From CANIGN01 sp964538275 (GTDB lineage: Bacteria > Bdellovibrionota > UBA2428), in contig CAZIFW010000008.1 in NCBI GenBank assembly GCA_964538275.1, positions 1 through 64,000 on the forward strand: DNA of 64,000 nucleotides. Direction: 5' to 3'. Position 1 is the first letter of the stretch. Each line of letters starts with the position of its first letter. A program made the translations under genes and the position numbers. Shown piece by piece: positions 8,138-17,255 of this stretch. The notes under the pieces are model-generated. The model worked only from the letters and a program-made list of their open reading frames with translations, had not been told where the DNA came from and made no database searches.

Positions 8138-9546
8138 TCGCTGTCTGCTCCGGCAGCACCTTCGCGACTTGAGTGAATTCCAAAGTGTCTCATTTTGCGA
8201 TGTAAATGCGCGCGCTCAATTCCAAGGGAATCTGCAGTTTTGGTAACATTGCCATTCATTTTATGCAGGCGTTGAAGAATGATTGATTTTTCAAACTCTG
8301 CTCTTAAGTGGCGTAGCGGTCCATCGGGATCTTGAACGGATCTAAAATCTGCACCCGAAAAATCGTCAGGGTTTGTAGTCGCATTCTGAATTTCTTCTGG
8401 AAGATGCGCAATGCTTAAGACTTTGGTTTCATCGCTCACTTCAATTAAAATTCGTTCGGCTAAGTTTTTAAGTTCTCGAATATTTCCAGGCCAATCATAT
8501 GTAAGCAGCCAAGCGCGAAGCTCGGGGCTCAGTTCTGCTTTATGTAAGCCTTGATCAGCACTTGCACGCGCTAAAAAGAAATCAAAGATTTCTAAAATAT
8601 CTTCTTTGCGTTCTCTCAAGGGTGGAACGGTGATTTCTATGCCATGTAATAGATGGTAAAGCTCGGGTGAAATTTTACCAAAACGTTGCTCTTCTGTGAG
8701 TGGACGAGCGCTAGTGACGACAACTCGGCCCTTAAAGGGAATGTTTTGTCTCCCACCTTCGCGCATAAATGTCGTCGTTTTAAGTGTCTCCGCTAAACGA
8801 CTTTGTAAATACATGGGAATCTTTTCAATATCAGAAATTACAAGTGTACCTTCGCGAACATATTCGAGTGCGCCTTCTTTGCGAACAGGAGCGCCATTTT
8901 GACTGTGCTCAGTTCCAAATAAACTTTCGCTAATGCTTTCGTCTGATTGTGAAAGCGGACTCCAGATTACGAGAGGTTGTTTTTTCCTAGGACTTAAATC
9001 ATGTAAAAGACGGGCGCATAAGTTTTTTCCAACACCCAACTCTCCAGAAAGTGCCACACTTCCACTTGCGACAGAAGCTCTTTGGATTTGACCTTTGAGC
9101 TGGGAAAGAGCTTGAGAAGATCCAAGCATTTGTCCTTTTTCAAAAAGCAAATGATTCAATCTTTCATTTTCATTTCTTAGATCGCGTGTTTCTAAGGCAT
9201 TTTTTAAAACGACTAAAACTTTTTCAAGTTCTAGAGGTTTTTCCAAAAAATCATAGGCACCTAAACGAATGGCACTCAAGGCGAGTTCAATCGTTCCATG
9301 TCCTGACATCATGATGGGCAATACGCGAGGGTATTGCTGTCTTACCGTTTTTAAAAGATCAATGCCGTCGCCCTTTGGAAACCAAACATCAAATAGACCC
9401 ACATCAATAACTTCTTTATTAAGAATCTGGAGCGCGTCTTCGGGCAAAGTAGCCACGAGTACGTGATATCCTTCATCTCTTAAAGCAAGAGAGAGTGAAC
9501 TTTGAATGTCGAGTTCATCGTCGACGATGAGAACCGTCTGTGACAC
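8134..9546 (-). CDS. ntrX: NtrX-like NtrC-family response regulator with degenerate AAA+ motifs
   Basis: The 470-residue protein has three domains. The receiver (1-120) has phospho-acceptor Asp53 and Lys103. The AAA+ domain (about 140-370) has Walker A GELGVGK (168-174). The Fis-type helix-turn-helix spans 430-455. It follows ntrY by 9 nt, as in ntrYX pairs, which sense envelope or redox/nitrogen state in other proteobacteria. Two features are odd. The sigma-54-contacting GAFTGA loop is missing: after ESLFG comes TEHSQNGAPVRKEG. The Walker B segment reads TLVISDIEKI where relatives have LFLDEI. It probably binds DNA and may not remodel sigma-54 polymerase. Other NtrC-family members without GAFTGA act with housekeeping polymerase. 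Confidence 0.88.
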   Translation of the reverse strand: MSQTVLIVDDELDIQSSLSLALRDEGYHVLVATLPEDALQILNKEVIDVGLFDVWFPKGDGIDLLKTVRQQYPRVLPIMMSGHGTIELALSAIRLGAYDFLEKPLELEKVLVVLKNALETRDLRNENERLNHLLFEKGQMLGSSQALSQLKGQIQRASVASGSVALSGELGVGKNLCARLLHDLSPRKKQPLVIWSPLSQSDESISESLFGTEHSQNGAPVRKEGALEYVREGTLVISDIEKIPMYLQSRLAETLKTTTFMREGGRQNIPFKGRVVVTSARPLTEEQRFGKISPELYHLLHGIEITVPPLRERKEDILEIFDFFLARASADQGLHKAELSPELRAWLLTYDWPGNIRELKNLAERILIEVSDETKVLSIAHLPEEIQNATTNPDDFSGADFRSVQDPDGPLRHLRAEFEKSIILQRLHKMNGNVTKTADSLGIERAHLHRKMRHFGIHSSREGAAGADSE

Positions 9547-9555
9547 AAGATTAAC

Positions 9556-11862
9556 TTAATTCTCTGTTGTGTTACTCGCAAGACGTTGCGGGTTACTTGA
9601 TTGAATTCTTGGTAAATCAAAGACAAATTTGGCGCCTTGGGAGTCTACAATTGAAATAGTTCCATGGTGCTCCTCGGCTATTCGACGCACTATAGCTAGG
9701 CCCAGGCCCATTCCAGAGGCTTTTGAGGAGATATAAGGGTCAAATATCTTGTCTCTTAGCTCAGGATCAATTCCCGGGCCATTATCCTCGAATACAATAT
9801 GCATGTGTGAAGCTAATGTTGAGTTTTCTAAAGAAATTTTGAGCAAGCCTTTGAAATCTGGGTTGTCAGCTTTGCGGTCTTGCAAGCTATGAACTGCGTT
9901 ATCAATCATATTGACCAAAAGTATGCGAAGTAATTCGGGATCTGCCATGATGCTATCGTCACTCTTTTTCTCTAAAACAATTTCAACATCGGGATGAGTA
10001 AAACGATAATCCTTTAAAAAGCTTCCAAAGAATTCGGCTAACTGAAGTTTTTCAAAATGAGGTTCTGGTAATTTTGCAAATTGACCAAAGTCTTTTACGA
10101 GGTCGCGAATCACTCGAACTTGTTTTTGAATTTGAGCGACACATTCCTTAAAAAGTGGCAGGTCAGGATTGGTGTCAGGGTACTTAGAAATTTTACGCAA
10201 CATTCTGTCGGCACTGATAGATATTGGAGTGAGTGGGTTTTTAATTTCATGTGCAACTCTTCGAGCAACACCTTGCCATGCAGCTAGACGCTCAAGACGA
10301 GTGGCATCTGAAATATCTTCTACAATTAAAAGTGTGCCGAGATCTCGGTTTTCATAGTCAAAAAGTAAAACGCCCGTGGCTCGCAAAGAAAGAGGAGGTA
10401 AATCGCGTGAGCTGTCGCGTTTAACTTCAAAGACTTGGTCTAAATGCTGGCCTCGCTTAATTTTCACTGCACGCAAGAAATCTTCAAAACGTTCTTTGGG
10501 GGTGATTTTAAAGGAATCATTCCAGTAACTATCTCTAAAGTTTTCAGGGTTAGGGTTTTGAACATCGGGAATGAGAAGTTCAAGAGCTTCGCGGTTGATA
10601 CGTTGAACTTTTCCTTCGGGACTTAAAACTACAACACCACGTCGAATACTGGAGAGCAATGTTTCTAGATAGCGCTCTCGTCCTTCGAGGTTCATCACAA
10701 CTTCTTCTAGTTTTTTACCACGCGTTCCTACTTCTTCTGCCATTAGGTTGAAAGAAGATTTTAATAACTCAAGGTCTGCAGTCATGCCGCGACCAGGATT
10801 TATGTTGCCGACATTTTTAATTCTAAAATCCCACTTGCCAGACCTAAAGGCATTCGTGGCCTCTAAAAGCTCCATAACAGGATCTGTGATTTCTCGAGTG
10901 ATATATATTCCAAACCAAGTCACTACGAATAAAACGAGTACAAAAAGTACAAGCAGTACGACCGAATATTGTGTCTTAAGAGAGTTTTTGAGAGTGCGCG
11001 TTTCTCTATACACAACGAGGGTTGATTTGAGTTCCTCCATGCGTGTAAAGAGTGCAAGTGGAACGCTTTGACTGAGAACCAAGACGTTCACACCACTGGA
11101 AGTATTAAAGGGTTGGAAGCGTTGAATGAGGTCGCCACCGGAAAAACGACTGGTTTGCCTAAAGCTCTCACCTTTAAAAGCACGTTCTACAAGTTCAGGG
11201 GCAGTCGCCGGAAGTTTTTCAAAGTGAGTAAAGAGCTCGGGTTTTTGTGTGGGTGCTCTGTAAATTTCTAAGCGCGAAAGTGGAAGCGCATTAAAAATTG
11301 CATTTGTTTGAGCATTCGTAGCCTTGGGTGGATTTTTTTGTTTTTTGTTTTGTACAGAAGGGCGATCGTATTGTTTTAAAAGTTTGGCTGTTTGCGAAGC
11401 CATTAAATCCATATCGCGATGAATTCTGTCGTAGTGAGTTTTTACAATGGATTCTGAATCTTCAAGAGCGCTGGCTACCCGATCTCCAAAGTATTGTTCA
11501 AAACCAGAACGGATAAGTGCCGTGGCGCCAATGAAAAATACAACGGATGGAAGTAGCGAGAACGTTACAAGTGAAAAAACAATTTTCCACTTGAGGCTAG
11601 CTCCCAGCTGTCCAGATTTGCGTTCGATATAAGCTTTGATCAGGTTTCTTGATAAGAGAATAAAAAGAAAAACACCTACAAAGATATAAAAGTAAATAAC
11701 GCTTAGATAAGTGAGTGATTCCACCAAACGATGGTTTTCGCTTTTGCGTTCAACAAAGGCATGAATAGCTACCGAGAGAATAAGAACAACAGCCGCAAGT
11801 AGAGCAGCGCGCTTTTCTCTTCGCCTTTTGAGTTTTTCAAGGCGTTGGTCGCGAAAGATCAT
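9556..11862 (-). CDS. ntrY: NtrY-like membrane sensor histidine kinase
   Basis: The 768-residue kinase has transmembrane segments near residues 20-37, 53-72, 93-117 and 301-321, with a periplasmic region of about 180 residues between the last two. These are followed by a HAMP domain (about 318-375), a PAS domain (about 395-515), a HisKA domain with phospho-acceptor His538 in AHEIKNPLTP, and an HATPase with DNAVHSL, EDNGPGID and GMGLGLAI. This is the NtrY architecture. It autophosphorylates on His and should phosphorylate the adjacent NtrX-like regulator. It heads the ntrYX-pyrF-rlmB block and is divergent from the gene at 11982. Confidence 0.92.
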   Translation of the reverse strand: MIFRDQRLEKLKRRREKRAALLAAVVLILSVAIHAFVERKSENHRLVESLTYLSVIYFYIFVGVFLFILLSRNLIKAYIERKSGQLGASLKWKIVFSLVTFSLLPSVVFFIGATALIRSGFEQYFGDRVASALEDSESIVKTHYDRIHRDMDLMASQTAKLLKQYDRPSVQNKKQKNPPKATNAQTNAIFNALPLSRLEIYRAPTQKPELFTHFEKLPATAPELVERAFKGESFRQTSRFSGGDLIQRFQPFNTSSGVNVLVLSQSVPLALFTRMEELKSTLVVYRETRTLKNSLKTQYSVVLLVLFVLVLFVVTWFGIYITREITDPVMELLEATNAFRSGKWDFRIKNVGNINPGRGMTADLELLKSSFNLMAEEVGTRGKKLEEVVMNLEGRERYLETLLSSIRRGVVVLSPEGKVQRINREALELLIPDVQNPNPENFRDSYWNDSFKITPKERFEDFLRAVKIKRGQHLDQVFEVKRDSSRDLPPLSLRATGVLLFDYENRDLGTLLIVEDISDATRLERLAAWQGVARRVAHEIKNPLTPISISADRMLRKISKYPDTNPDLPLFKECVAQIQKQVRVIRDLVKDFGQFAKLPEPHFEKLQLAEFFGSFLKDYRFTHPDVEIVLEKKSDDSIMADPELLRILLVNMIDNAVHSLQDRKADNPDFKGLLKISLENSTLASHMHIVFEDNGPGIDPELRDKIFDPYISSKASGMGLGLAIVRRIAEEHHGTISIVDSQGAKFVFDLPRIQSSNPQRLASNTTEN

Positions 11863-11981
11863 ACCCCCTCTATCTTGGCTGTTGGGGATAGGGCGTCAAG
11901 TCTCTTTTTTTCAAGGATTTGAGCACTTTGAGGATCGCTTTTTAGGTAAAGCTCATTAGGCTTTTCTTATTTGGAGGTTAT

Positions 11982-12425
11982 ATGAGGAATTTAATAGTTA
12001 TAAGTGGTTTTTTGTTTATTGGAATGGCGATGGCTAACCCATTGGCTATGGAAGTTACAGGCTTACAGCAAAATCTGGATGCTCGTAGCAAAATTATAAA
12101 TCTTTATAATAAAGAGTTACAAAAAGAAGGCTCGCCTTTGAATTTGGCCATTAAACAAATCGAAGTTCAGGAAGATTTTCCAGAGCTAGGGGCTTTGAGT
12201 GAACTTCAGAAAAAAGATTTATTTCTTACGAGCAGTGGCCGTGGCAGCATGCAGAGCGCGCATCAGCAATATCTTTTAGGGGTTCATGCATCACGAAAGG
12301 GATCCGGCCTTATTGAAGAGCACGTGGCTTACATTCAAGCTTCGATAGAACTCAATTTGGAGAACGAAACAGAAACCGTTACATTGGAAAAATTTGTAGT
12401 TATTTCGGATAAAACAGAAAAGTAG
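11982..12425 (+). CDS. Small exported protein of unknown function
   Basis: A strong TTGGAGG ribosome-binding site precedes the ATG by about 6 nt. The 147-residue product starts with a signal sequence (RNLIVISGFLFIGMAMA, predicted cleavage near MANP). The mature part is helical at first, then contains a segment rich in Ser, Gly and His (SSGRGSMQSAHQQYLLG), and ends in alternating charged/hydrophobic residues typical of beta strands. No family recognised. It is convergent with lpxC. Confidence 0.7.
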   Translation: MRNLIVISGFLFIGMAMANPLAMEVTGLQQNLDARSKIINLYNKELQKEGSPLNLAIKQIEVQEDFPELGALSELQKKDLFLTSSGRGSMQSAHQQYLLGVHASRKGSGLIEEHVAYIQASIELNLENETETVTLEKFVVISDKTEK

Positions 12426-12433
12426 CTAATTGT

Positions 12434-13453
12434 TTATACGCCTGAAAGGATGCGACCATCGGCCATTAAGAAGCCGGGTTTTAAGCATCCATTTTCAAGG
12501 GCCGCTCTGAGTGCACTTAAGTGAAGTGCATGGCCAGATCCTTTGAGGGTGATTTTGCCAAGTATGGGTTTTCCAGCAAGGGCAAAGTCACCCACACCAT
12601 CAAGAAGTTTATGAGAAGCCAATTCGTTTTCTACGCGTTGGCCGCCTTTGTTTAAGAATTTTTCGCCGTCAATAACGAGAGCGTTATCAAGGCTGCCACC
12701 TAGAGCAAGACCGCGCGCACGGAGCGCTTCAATTTCTTGAATGAAACCAAAGGTTCTTGCCGGAGCAATACGCTTTAAAAAGTCGAGTTGCGAATCTTCA
12801 GGGCTCAACCAGTTCATAGAAAAAGCTGAGAGCTGGTGAATTTTTCCAAAGAGACCTTCAAAGGAATATTCTGTAAGTGCTTTTTCTGTTTTTTCGAAAG
12901 AGATTCTTCTGTCTCCGTCAGTGTGGTCGTAATTTTCAGAAACTATCCAAACAGCTTGTTCTTGAGGAACACGAGTTGTGGCTTTTAATGAAGTACACCA
13001 CTCGAGAGCACTTCCATCTAGAATAGGAAATTCAACAGTGTCTGCTTCGCCGAGTGCGCATTCAACTTTTGCAACCACTTGGTCTAAGCGCCAAATGTGA
13101 GCAGCAGCCATGAAGTGTTCAATCATTGCGATTTGAATTTTGCGACGACTTTCGCCACGCAATACCAAAGCTGTTGTGCGAGTGGTTCCACTTAAACGTT
13201 CCCATAAAGCAGGGCACTCAAATGGAGTTTCTTCAGTATCAAAACGAAAGTGTATTCCGTCTGTATTGCCACGTAGAACACTTACGGAACTTACGCGACC
13301 AGTGTGTATCCCAACACCTTCTTTTTGCGCTAAAAGCAAAGAGCTCTTAGCAGTGGAATTTGAATGATTCTCGATAGTTATGTTAGAGCTGTTGTTGGGC
13401 TCAGACGGAGAAGATGACAACTCCTGCTGCAATCCTGAATTTCTGCCCAACAT
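12434..13453 (-). CDS. lpxC: UDP-3-O-acyl-N-acetylglucosamine deacetylase
   Basis: LpxC removes the acetyl group from UDP-3-O-acyl-GlcNAc, the committed step of lipid A synthesis, using zinc. The sequence shows GVGIHTG (46-52), the metal/catalytic pair Glu112-His113 (IEHFMAA), PILDGSA (143-149), zinc ligands His281 and Asp285 (HKLLDGVGD), and catalytic His308 in GSGHALH. The first 38 residues are a Ser/Asn-rich low-complexity extension with no counterpart in typical LpxC. No alternative start lies close to the conserved domain. The gene shows that the organism makes lipid A. Confidence 0.94.
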   Translation of the reverse strand: MLGRNSGLQQELSSSPSEPNNSSNITIENHSNSTAKSSLLLAQKEGVGIHTGRVSSVSVLRGNTDGIHFRFDTEETPFECPALWERLSGTTRTTALVLRGESRRKIQIAMIEHFMAAAHIWRLDQVVAKVECALGEADTVEFPILDGSALEWCTSLKATTRVPQEQAVWIVSENYDHTDGDRRISFEKTEKALTEYSFEGLFGKIHQLSAFSMNWLSPEDSQLDFLKRIAPARTFGFIQEIEALRARGLALGGSLDNALVIDGEKFLNKGGQRVENELASHKLLDGVGDFALAGKPILGKITLKGSGHALHLSALRAALENGCLKPGFLMADGRILSGV

Positions 13454-13735
13454 ATACCTATAACTTATCGCGTCTTGCCCCTAAGACTCAAAGAAGAACG
13501 TATTCGCCAGAAAGCTATGTTGCAAAAACGCATCAAAAAGCAAGATATTGGCTCTTAATTGTAAAAAGTGCCCGTGAGCACCTAATTGAACAGATTCTTA
13601 GGTACAGGGGATACAAAAGAGGGCTACCCCTCTTTTGTATTTGTTAAGACCGAGAGGCCTTACCTCTTAACAGTGGTCCTGATGACCCTTAGAGAAATAA
13701 GGTCATTTTGACCTAAAGTGGTGGTTCTCCCTCCC
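13454..13735. other. Intergenic region between ruvB and lpxC with three hairpins
   Basis: No convincing gene lies in these 282 bases. Three inverted repeats are visible. One is at 13566-13583: a 6-bp stem that on the minus strand is followed by TTTTTA and could end ruvCAB transcription. The second is a perfect 13-bp stem at 13611-13640 with loop CTAC. The third is AGGTCA/TGACCT at 13700-13714, just after the ruvB stop. The lpxC promoter should lie at the left end but no clear -35/-10 pair is evident. Confidence 0.5.
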
Positions 13736-14827
13736 TTAAAACAGGGGTTCCTGAGAGGCGGCGTCGGGGGCATTCTTAGGCACACTTAATCCCAAGTGGG
13801 TATAGGCACTTGGGGTGGCCATGCGGCCACGTGAACTGCGAATCAAATATCCGATCTTGAGCAAGTACGGCTCTACGAGTTCTTCTAAAGTGCGACGATC
13901 TTCAGACAAGCTAGCAGCAAGAGCCTCAATGCCTGCTGGGCCACCGTTAAAATTCTCAATCAAGATTTTTAAGAATCTTCTATCTAAAGGCTGTAAGCCT
14001 TGAAGATCTACGTCTAAGAAATCAAGCGCAGCATCAACAACATCACTTTTGCCTTTGCTGGCATCGCTCACCACAGATTTAGCTTGGCTCGAAATTTTAG
14101 ATCCCACATCGCGCGAGATTTCTACAAAGTCGCGCACGCGACTTAAAAGTCTATTGCCTACGCGGGGAGTGCCGCGAGAACGCTTAGCTACTTTAAGAAT
14201 TTCTTTGTCGCTCATGTCGATATTTAAAATTTCAGCAGAGCGTGTGAGGATTTCGCACATTTCTTCTTCGTTATAAAAATCTAAGTTGAAATGAATTCCA
14301 AAACGATCACGCAATGGAGCGGTGAGTTTTCCAGCTTGAGTTGTTGCGCCCACTAACGTGAAAGGTTGCAGGGGAAGTGTCACTGCTTGCGCAGAAGCGC
14401 CTTCGCCTAAAACCACTTGAATGCGACGATCTTCCATAGCGGGATAAAGGCTCTCCTCAATGGTGGCGTTGAGACGGTGAATTTCGTCTATGAACAAAAC
14501 ATCTCCGGCTTGAAGGCTGCTGAGTATTGCCAGCAAATCTACAGAGCGCTCAAGGCTAGGGCCGGGAACTTGGTGCAATTGGCCGCCAAGTTCTTTGGCA
14601 ATGATAAATGCGAGAGTGGTTTTACCTAGTCCTGGAGGACCAGAGAGTAAAACGTGATCAAGAGAGCTTTTTCTTTTTTTGGCAGCGGCCAAGAAAACTT
14701 CTAAGCGACTGGTAACATTTTTTTGCCCAATGTATTCGCCTAATTTTTGTGGACGCAATTGGTTTTCAGAAACTGCAACTTCTTCGGTGTTGACGTTCAA
14801 GTCTGCGAGGGGAAGTTTTTCTTTCAT
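13736..14827 (-). CDS. ruvB: Holliday junction branch migration ATPase RuvB
   Basis: RuvB is the hexameric AAA+ motor that, with RuvA, drives branch migration of Holliday junctions. The 363-residue protein has Walker A GPPGLGKTT (63-71), Walker B LFIDEIHRL (111-119), sensor I GATTQAG, the arginine finger region LRDRFGI, and the C-terminal winged helix with GGPAGIEALAASL. Its start overlaps the ruvA stop by four bases (ATGA), so the two are translationally coupled. Length and motifs are normal. Confidence 0.97.
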   Translation of the reverse strand: MKEKLPLADLNVNTEEVAVSENQLRPQKLGEYIGQKNVTSRLEVFLAAAKKRKSSLDHVLLSGPPGLGKTTLAFIIAKELGGQLHQVPGPSLERSVDLLAILSSLQAGDVLFIDEIHRLNATIEESLYPAMEDRRIQVVLGEGASAQAVTLPLQPFTLVGATTQAGKLTAPLRDRFGIHFNLDFYNEEEMCEILTRSAEILNIDMSDKEILKVAKRSRGTPRVGNRLLSRVRDFVEISRDVGSKISSQAKSVVSDASKGKSDVVDAALDFLDVDLQGLQPLDRRFLKILIENFNGGPAGIEALAASLSEDRRTLEELVEPYLLKIGYLIRSSRGRMATPSAYTHLGLSVPKNAPDAASQEPLF

Positions 14828-15528
14828 AAACTACTTTCTTTGTTGGGCGAGCGTGCTTTGCCCCACCACTTGAGGGCTTCTTGTAAAAGTTGAGGCAAGG
14901 GCATATCCGCAAAGTCAGGATTTTCGTTGCACATTTTTTCAAACACAGCTTGAGCTTCAAAAGGTTTGAGTCCAAGTTGTGTGAGTGCTTTTTCTAAATC
15001 TTGTCTATCGGATCCAAATGATACAACAGTGTTCCCACTTTCGTTTGTGGATGAAGTTTCAGCTGTAGCCCCGACAATTCCAAGGAAGTGTTCTTTTTTT
15101 TGTTTTAATCCCAGAGACATTTTTTCAAGACTTTTGGGGCCAAGTCCCGGAACTTTCACAGTTGAAATACTTTTGGGGTTTTGCAAAATTTCTCTAAAGC
15201 CTGCAAGTCCAAGGCGGCCAACTAGAAGTGCAGCGCTTTTAGGGCCAATACCATCAATCCCGCGAAGTTCATCAAAGAGACTGCGTTCGTTGGGGCTTTC
15301 AAATGCGTAAAGAATTTCTTCGTCTTCTCTTAATACTTGACCAAAGAAAATCCACTGAGCTTCGTTTTTGTTTAAGAGTTTAGTGCGAAAGTTTTCGCTC
15401 AAGACATCAATTACGTAAGCTTTATGACCAGCTTCCACCACAATCTGAGCGTCACTTTGTAGGCTCTGGGTCCAATCTTTTCTTGCGACTGCGTGGAGAG
15501 AATAAAGTGGGCCGAGTTTTGAAGCCAT
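14824..15528 (-). CDS. ruvA: Holliday junction DNA-binding protein RuvA
   Basis: RuvA binds four-way junctions and loads RuvB. The ATG at 15528 is chosen because MASKLGPLYS aligns with the family's N-terminal OB-fold start; the longer frame adds 19 unrelated residues. The DNA-contacting helix-hairpin-helix motifs are GIDGIGPKSA and KVPGLGPKSLEK. The C-terminal domain that contacts RuvB ends the protein after a longer-than-usual acidic and Ser-rich linker. The start lies 77 nt inside ruvC, a large overlap for this operon. N-terminal sequence is divergent, so the exact start carries some doubt. Confidence 0.9.
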   Translation of the reverse strand: MASKLGPLYSLHAVARKDWTQSLQSDAQIVVEAGHKAYVIDVLSENFRTKLLNKNEAQWIFFGQVLREDEEILYAFESPNERSLFDELRGIDGIGPKSAALLVGRLGLAGFREILQNPKSISTVKVPGLGPKSLEKMSLGLKQKKEHFLGIVGATAETSSTNESGNTVVSFGSDRQDLEKALTQLGLKPFEAQAVFEKMCNENPDFADMPLPQLLQEALKWWGKARSPNKESSL

Positions 15529-16039
15529 TACTTCTGTTATGAACAACGGCAGCGCTTGTGGCAATAGCGAGTGCATCAAAAGCATCGCTCGAAAATTTTC
15601 GATATTCTTCTGACGCGAAGTTTAATCCCCAACGAAATCCAAGGCTCCGTTTGATGTCGTCCTTAGAGGCCACACCTTTTCCGGTATTACTTTTTTTAAT
15701 AAGTGTAGGACTGAGCTCTACGAGTCTTTTGGAGGCTTCTCCCAAGTGGCTATAAACAGCCAGTCGCAAGACCCCACGCGCTTCACTCAGAGTGAGAGAG
15801 GAGGGGATGTTTTTAAAGACTACGGCTTTTTCAATTCCCACGATGTGGGGGTTCCATTTTTTAATCACAACAGAGGATTGCTCAAAGAGTAGCTCAAGAC
15901 GTTCGCCAAGACTTAGGGTGGGTGCTAGCTGCCAGACGCCCCAATCGAGTATTTTGAGTTTTTGAGAAACTTCGAGCACGCAATAGCCCGTCTTTCGAGT
16001 TCCTGGATCAAGACCTAAAACGATACGAGCTTGTGTCAT
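15452..16039 (-). CDS. ruvC: Holliday junction resolvase RuvC
   Basis: RuvC is the dimeric RNase H-fold endonuclease that cuts Holliday junctions. Catalytic acidic residues are visible in LGLDPGTRKTG (first Asp near residue 11), GIEKAVV (Glu near 70) and SDAFDALAIA (near 147-151). After the catalytic core there is a basic tail of about 30 residues, rich in Arg, Lys and Pro, encoded in the region that overlaps ruvA. Its ATG overlaps the stop of the upstream small membrane gene by four bases. Confidence 0.95.
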   Translation of the reverse strand: MTQARIVLGLDPGTRKTGYCVLEVSQKLKILDWGVWQLAPTLSLGERLELLFEQSSVVIKKWNPHIVGIEKAVVFKNIPSSLTLSEARGVLRLAVYSHLGEASKRLVELSPTLIKKSNTGKGVASKDDIKRSLGFRWGLNFASEEYRKFSSDAFDALAIATSAAVVHNRSNGFKTRPTLFSPRSRKKRLDPEPTK

Positions 16040-16221
16040 TCCTTAGAAGACCATTGTACCAGTGCAAGGCCCAAGAGGAACTGTACAGCGGCCAACATTA
16101 AAAACTTTAACTCTGCACGCGCGTCATTCTGAGTCACTCCTACGTAGAGTGCATAAGGAGCTTGTATAAGCGCAATCATTTGAAGGAGCTTGCCAAAGTT
16201 CCAAACCAACGTTTTAGCCAC
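16036..16221 (-). CDS. Small two-segment membrane protein coupled to ruvC
   Basis: A 61-codon frame with GTG start ends in an ATGA overlap with ruvC, the same coupling seen for ruvA/ruvB. The product has two hydrophobic segments (about 8-27 and 38-56) separated by a charged turn (TQNDARAELK), so it is a likely inner-membrane hairpin. I know no family. Position at the head of a recombination operon does not by itself define a role. Confidence 0.6.
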   Translation of the reverse strand: MAKTLVWNFGKLLQMIALIQAPYALYVGVTQNDARAELKFLMLAAVQFLLGLALVQWSSKE

Positions 16222-16329
16222 GGGAAATATAAAGCATAGCTCACGATCTTGGCCAACAGAGTTTTTTAAGCTCTAGCAAGTGGGAGGGCATTTATTCTTT
16301 GATTAGTGCTTGAGTGAAGTTTAGCCTTG

Positions 16330-17253
16330 ATGGGAATGAATCGGTGCTTTCTCACATGCGGGTTTATACTTATTTTGAACCCCATATACCTTAGAGCTGT
16401 TGAGGCGAACTCTTGCTTTGATAGACTGGCAGAGGATGCTCCCTCAGAACTGAGCTCTCCTGGATCAATATTGAAAGGTCACGCTGTTGGCATAATTTCT
16501 GAACTAGAGCGAGAGCGTGTGCTCATAGAGCTTGTGCAACAAACGGGGCTAAACCCTGTGGTGCCTGATTACAGACGAATACGTGATGCTTCCAAAATAT
16601 TTCTCGCAATACCCGGACAGGTAAACAGTCAGCCAGGGGTTGTTCATGTTTCTTATGATATTTATCGTTTTGTAAGTTTAGAACGGGAACCAAAAGCCAT
16701 TGCAACTCATGCATATTTTTTAGCAGAAGATGGTACAAAAATGCCTTTGCAGATTTCTAGGAACGAAGCGGGTGCTGAATTTGCTTTGGGCAAAGGAGTT
16801 TTAACTTTAGATTCTAATTTTCAACTTTATTCCTCGATTGAAGGTAAAGTAGTGCGAGATTATTTAAACTTTATACATCCATTTGCATCCTCACGTATGC
16901 AAGATGGTTCTATGGTTCCCGCACATAATTTAGGACACCTTGCAGGAGTGCGAACTTGGCAAGCCGCTATGGCATTACAGCGATTGGCGCAGCTTTTGAA
17001 TATAAAAAATTTTTTGGTCGAAGCGTGCAAACGTTATGGTTTTTATACGATCTTGGGGCTCACGGGAATTCGACAACTCATTTTGAGTTTAGAAAAAGAC
17101 AATGATCCTGATCATGAAAACGAAGAAGAAATTAATGAACTCAAAGAAAAAATAGAACGAATAAAAAAGCTACTTCATAAAAAGGGTTATAGAATCTTAG
17201 AAGATTCATCTGGTTGGCAGCTCAAAAAAATCCAAGATGAAGAGGAGAGTTGA
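16330..17253 (+). CDS. Exported protein of unknown function
   Basis: ATG starts at 16330 and 16336 both precede a hydrophobic signal segment (CFLTCGFILILNPIYLRA). The mature protein of about 280 residues has an N-terminal Cys, a mixed alpha/beta body (PSSR-like HPFASSRMQDGSMVPAHN near the middle), and a highly charged C-terminal helix (NDPDHENEEEINELKEK) suggestive of a coiled coil. No family recognised. The stop is three bases before the osmC-like start, so the two may be co-transcribed. Confidence 0.72.
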   Translation: MGMNRCFLTCGFILILNPIYLRAVEANSCFDRLAEDAPSELSSPGSILKGHAVGIISELERERVLIELVQQTGLNPVVPDYRRIRDASKIFLAIPGQVNSQPGVVHVSYDIYRFVSLEREPKAIATHAYFLAEDGTKMPLQISRNEAGAEFALGKGVLTLDSNFQLYSSIEGKVVRDYLNFIHPFASSRMQDGSMVPAHNLGHLAGVRTWQAAMALQRLAQLLNIKNFLVEACKRYGFYTILGLTGIRQLILSLEKDNDPDHENEEEINELKEKIERIKKLLHKKGYRILEDSSGWQLKKIQDEEES

Positions 17254-17255
17254 TT

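Noticed and set aside
13414..13647. Plus-strand 77-codon frame covering the lpxC start and the intergenic region
   Set aside because: No RBS or family; it runs through the start of lpxC and hairpins.
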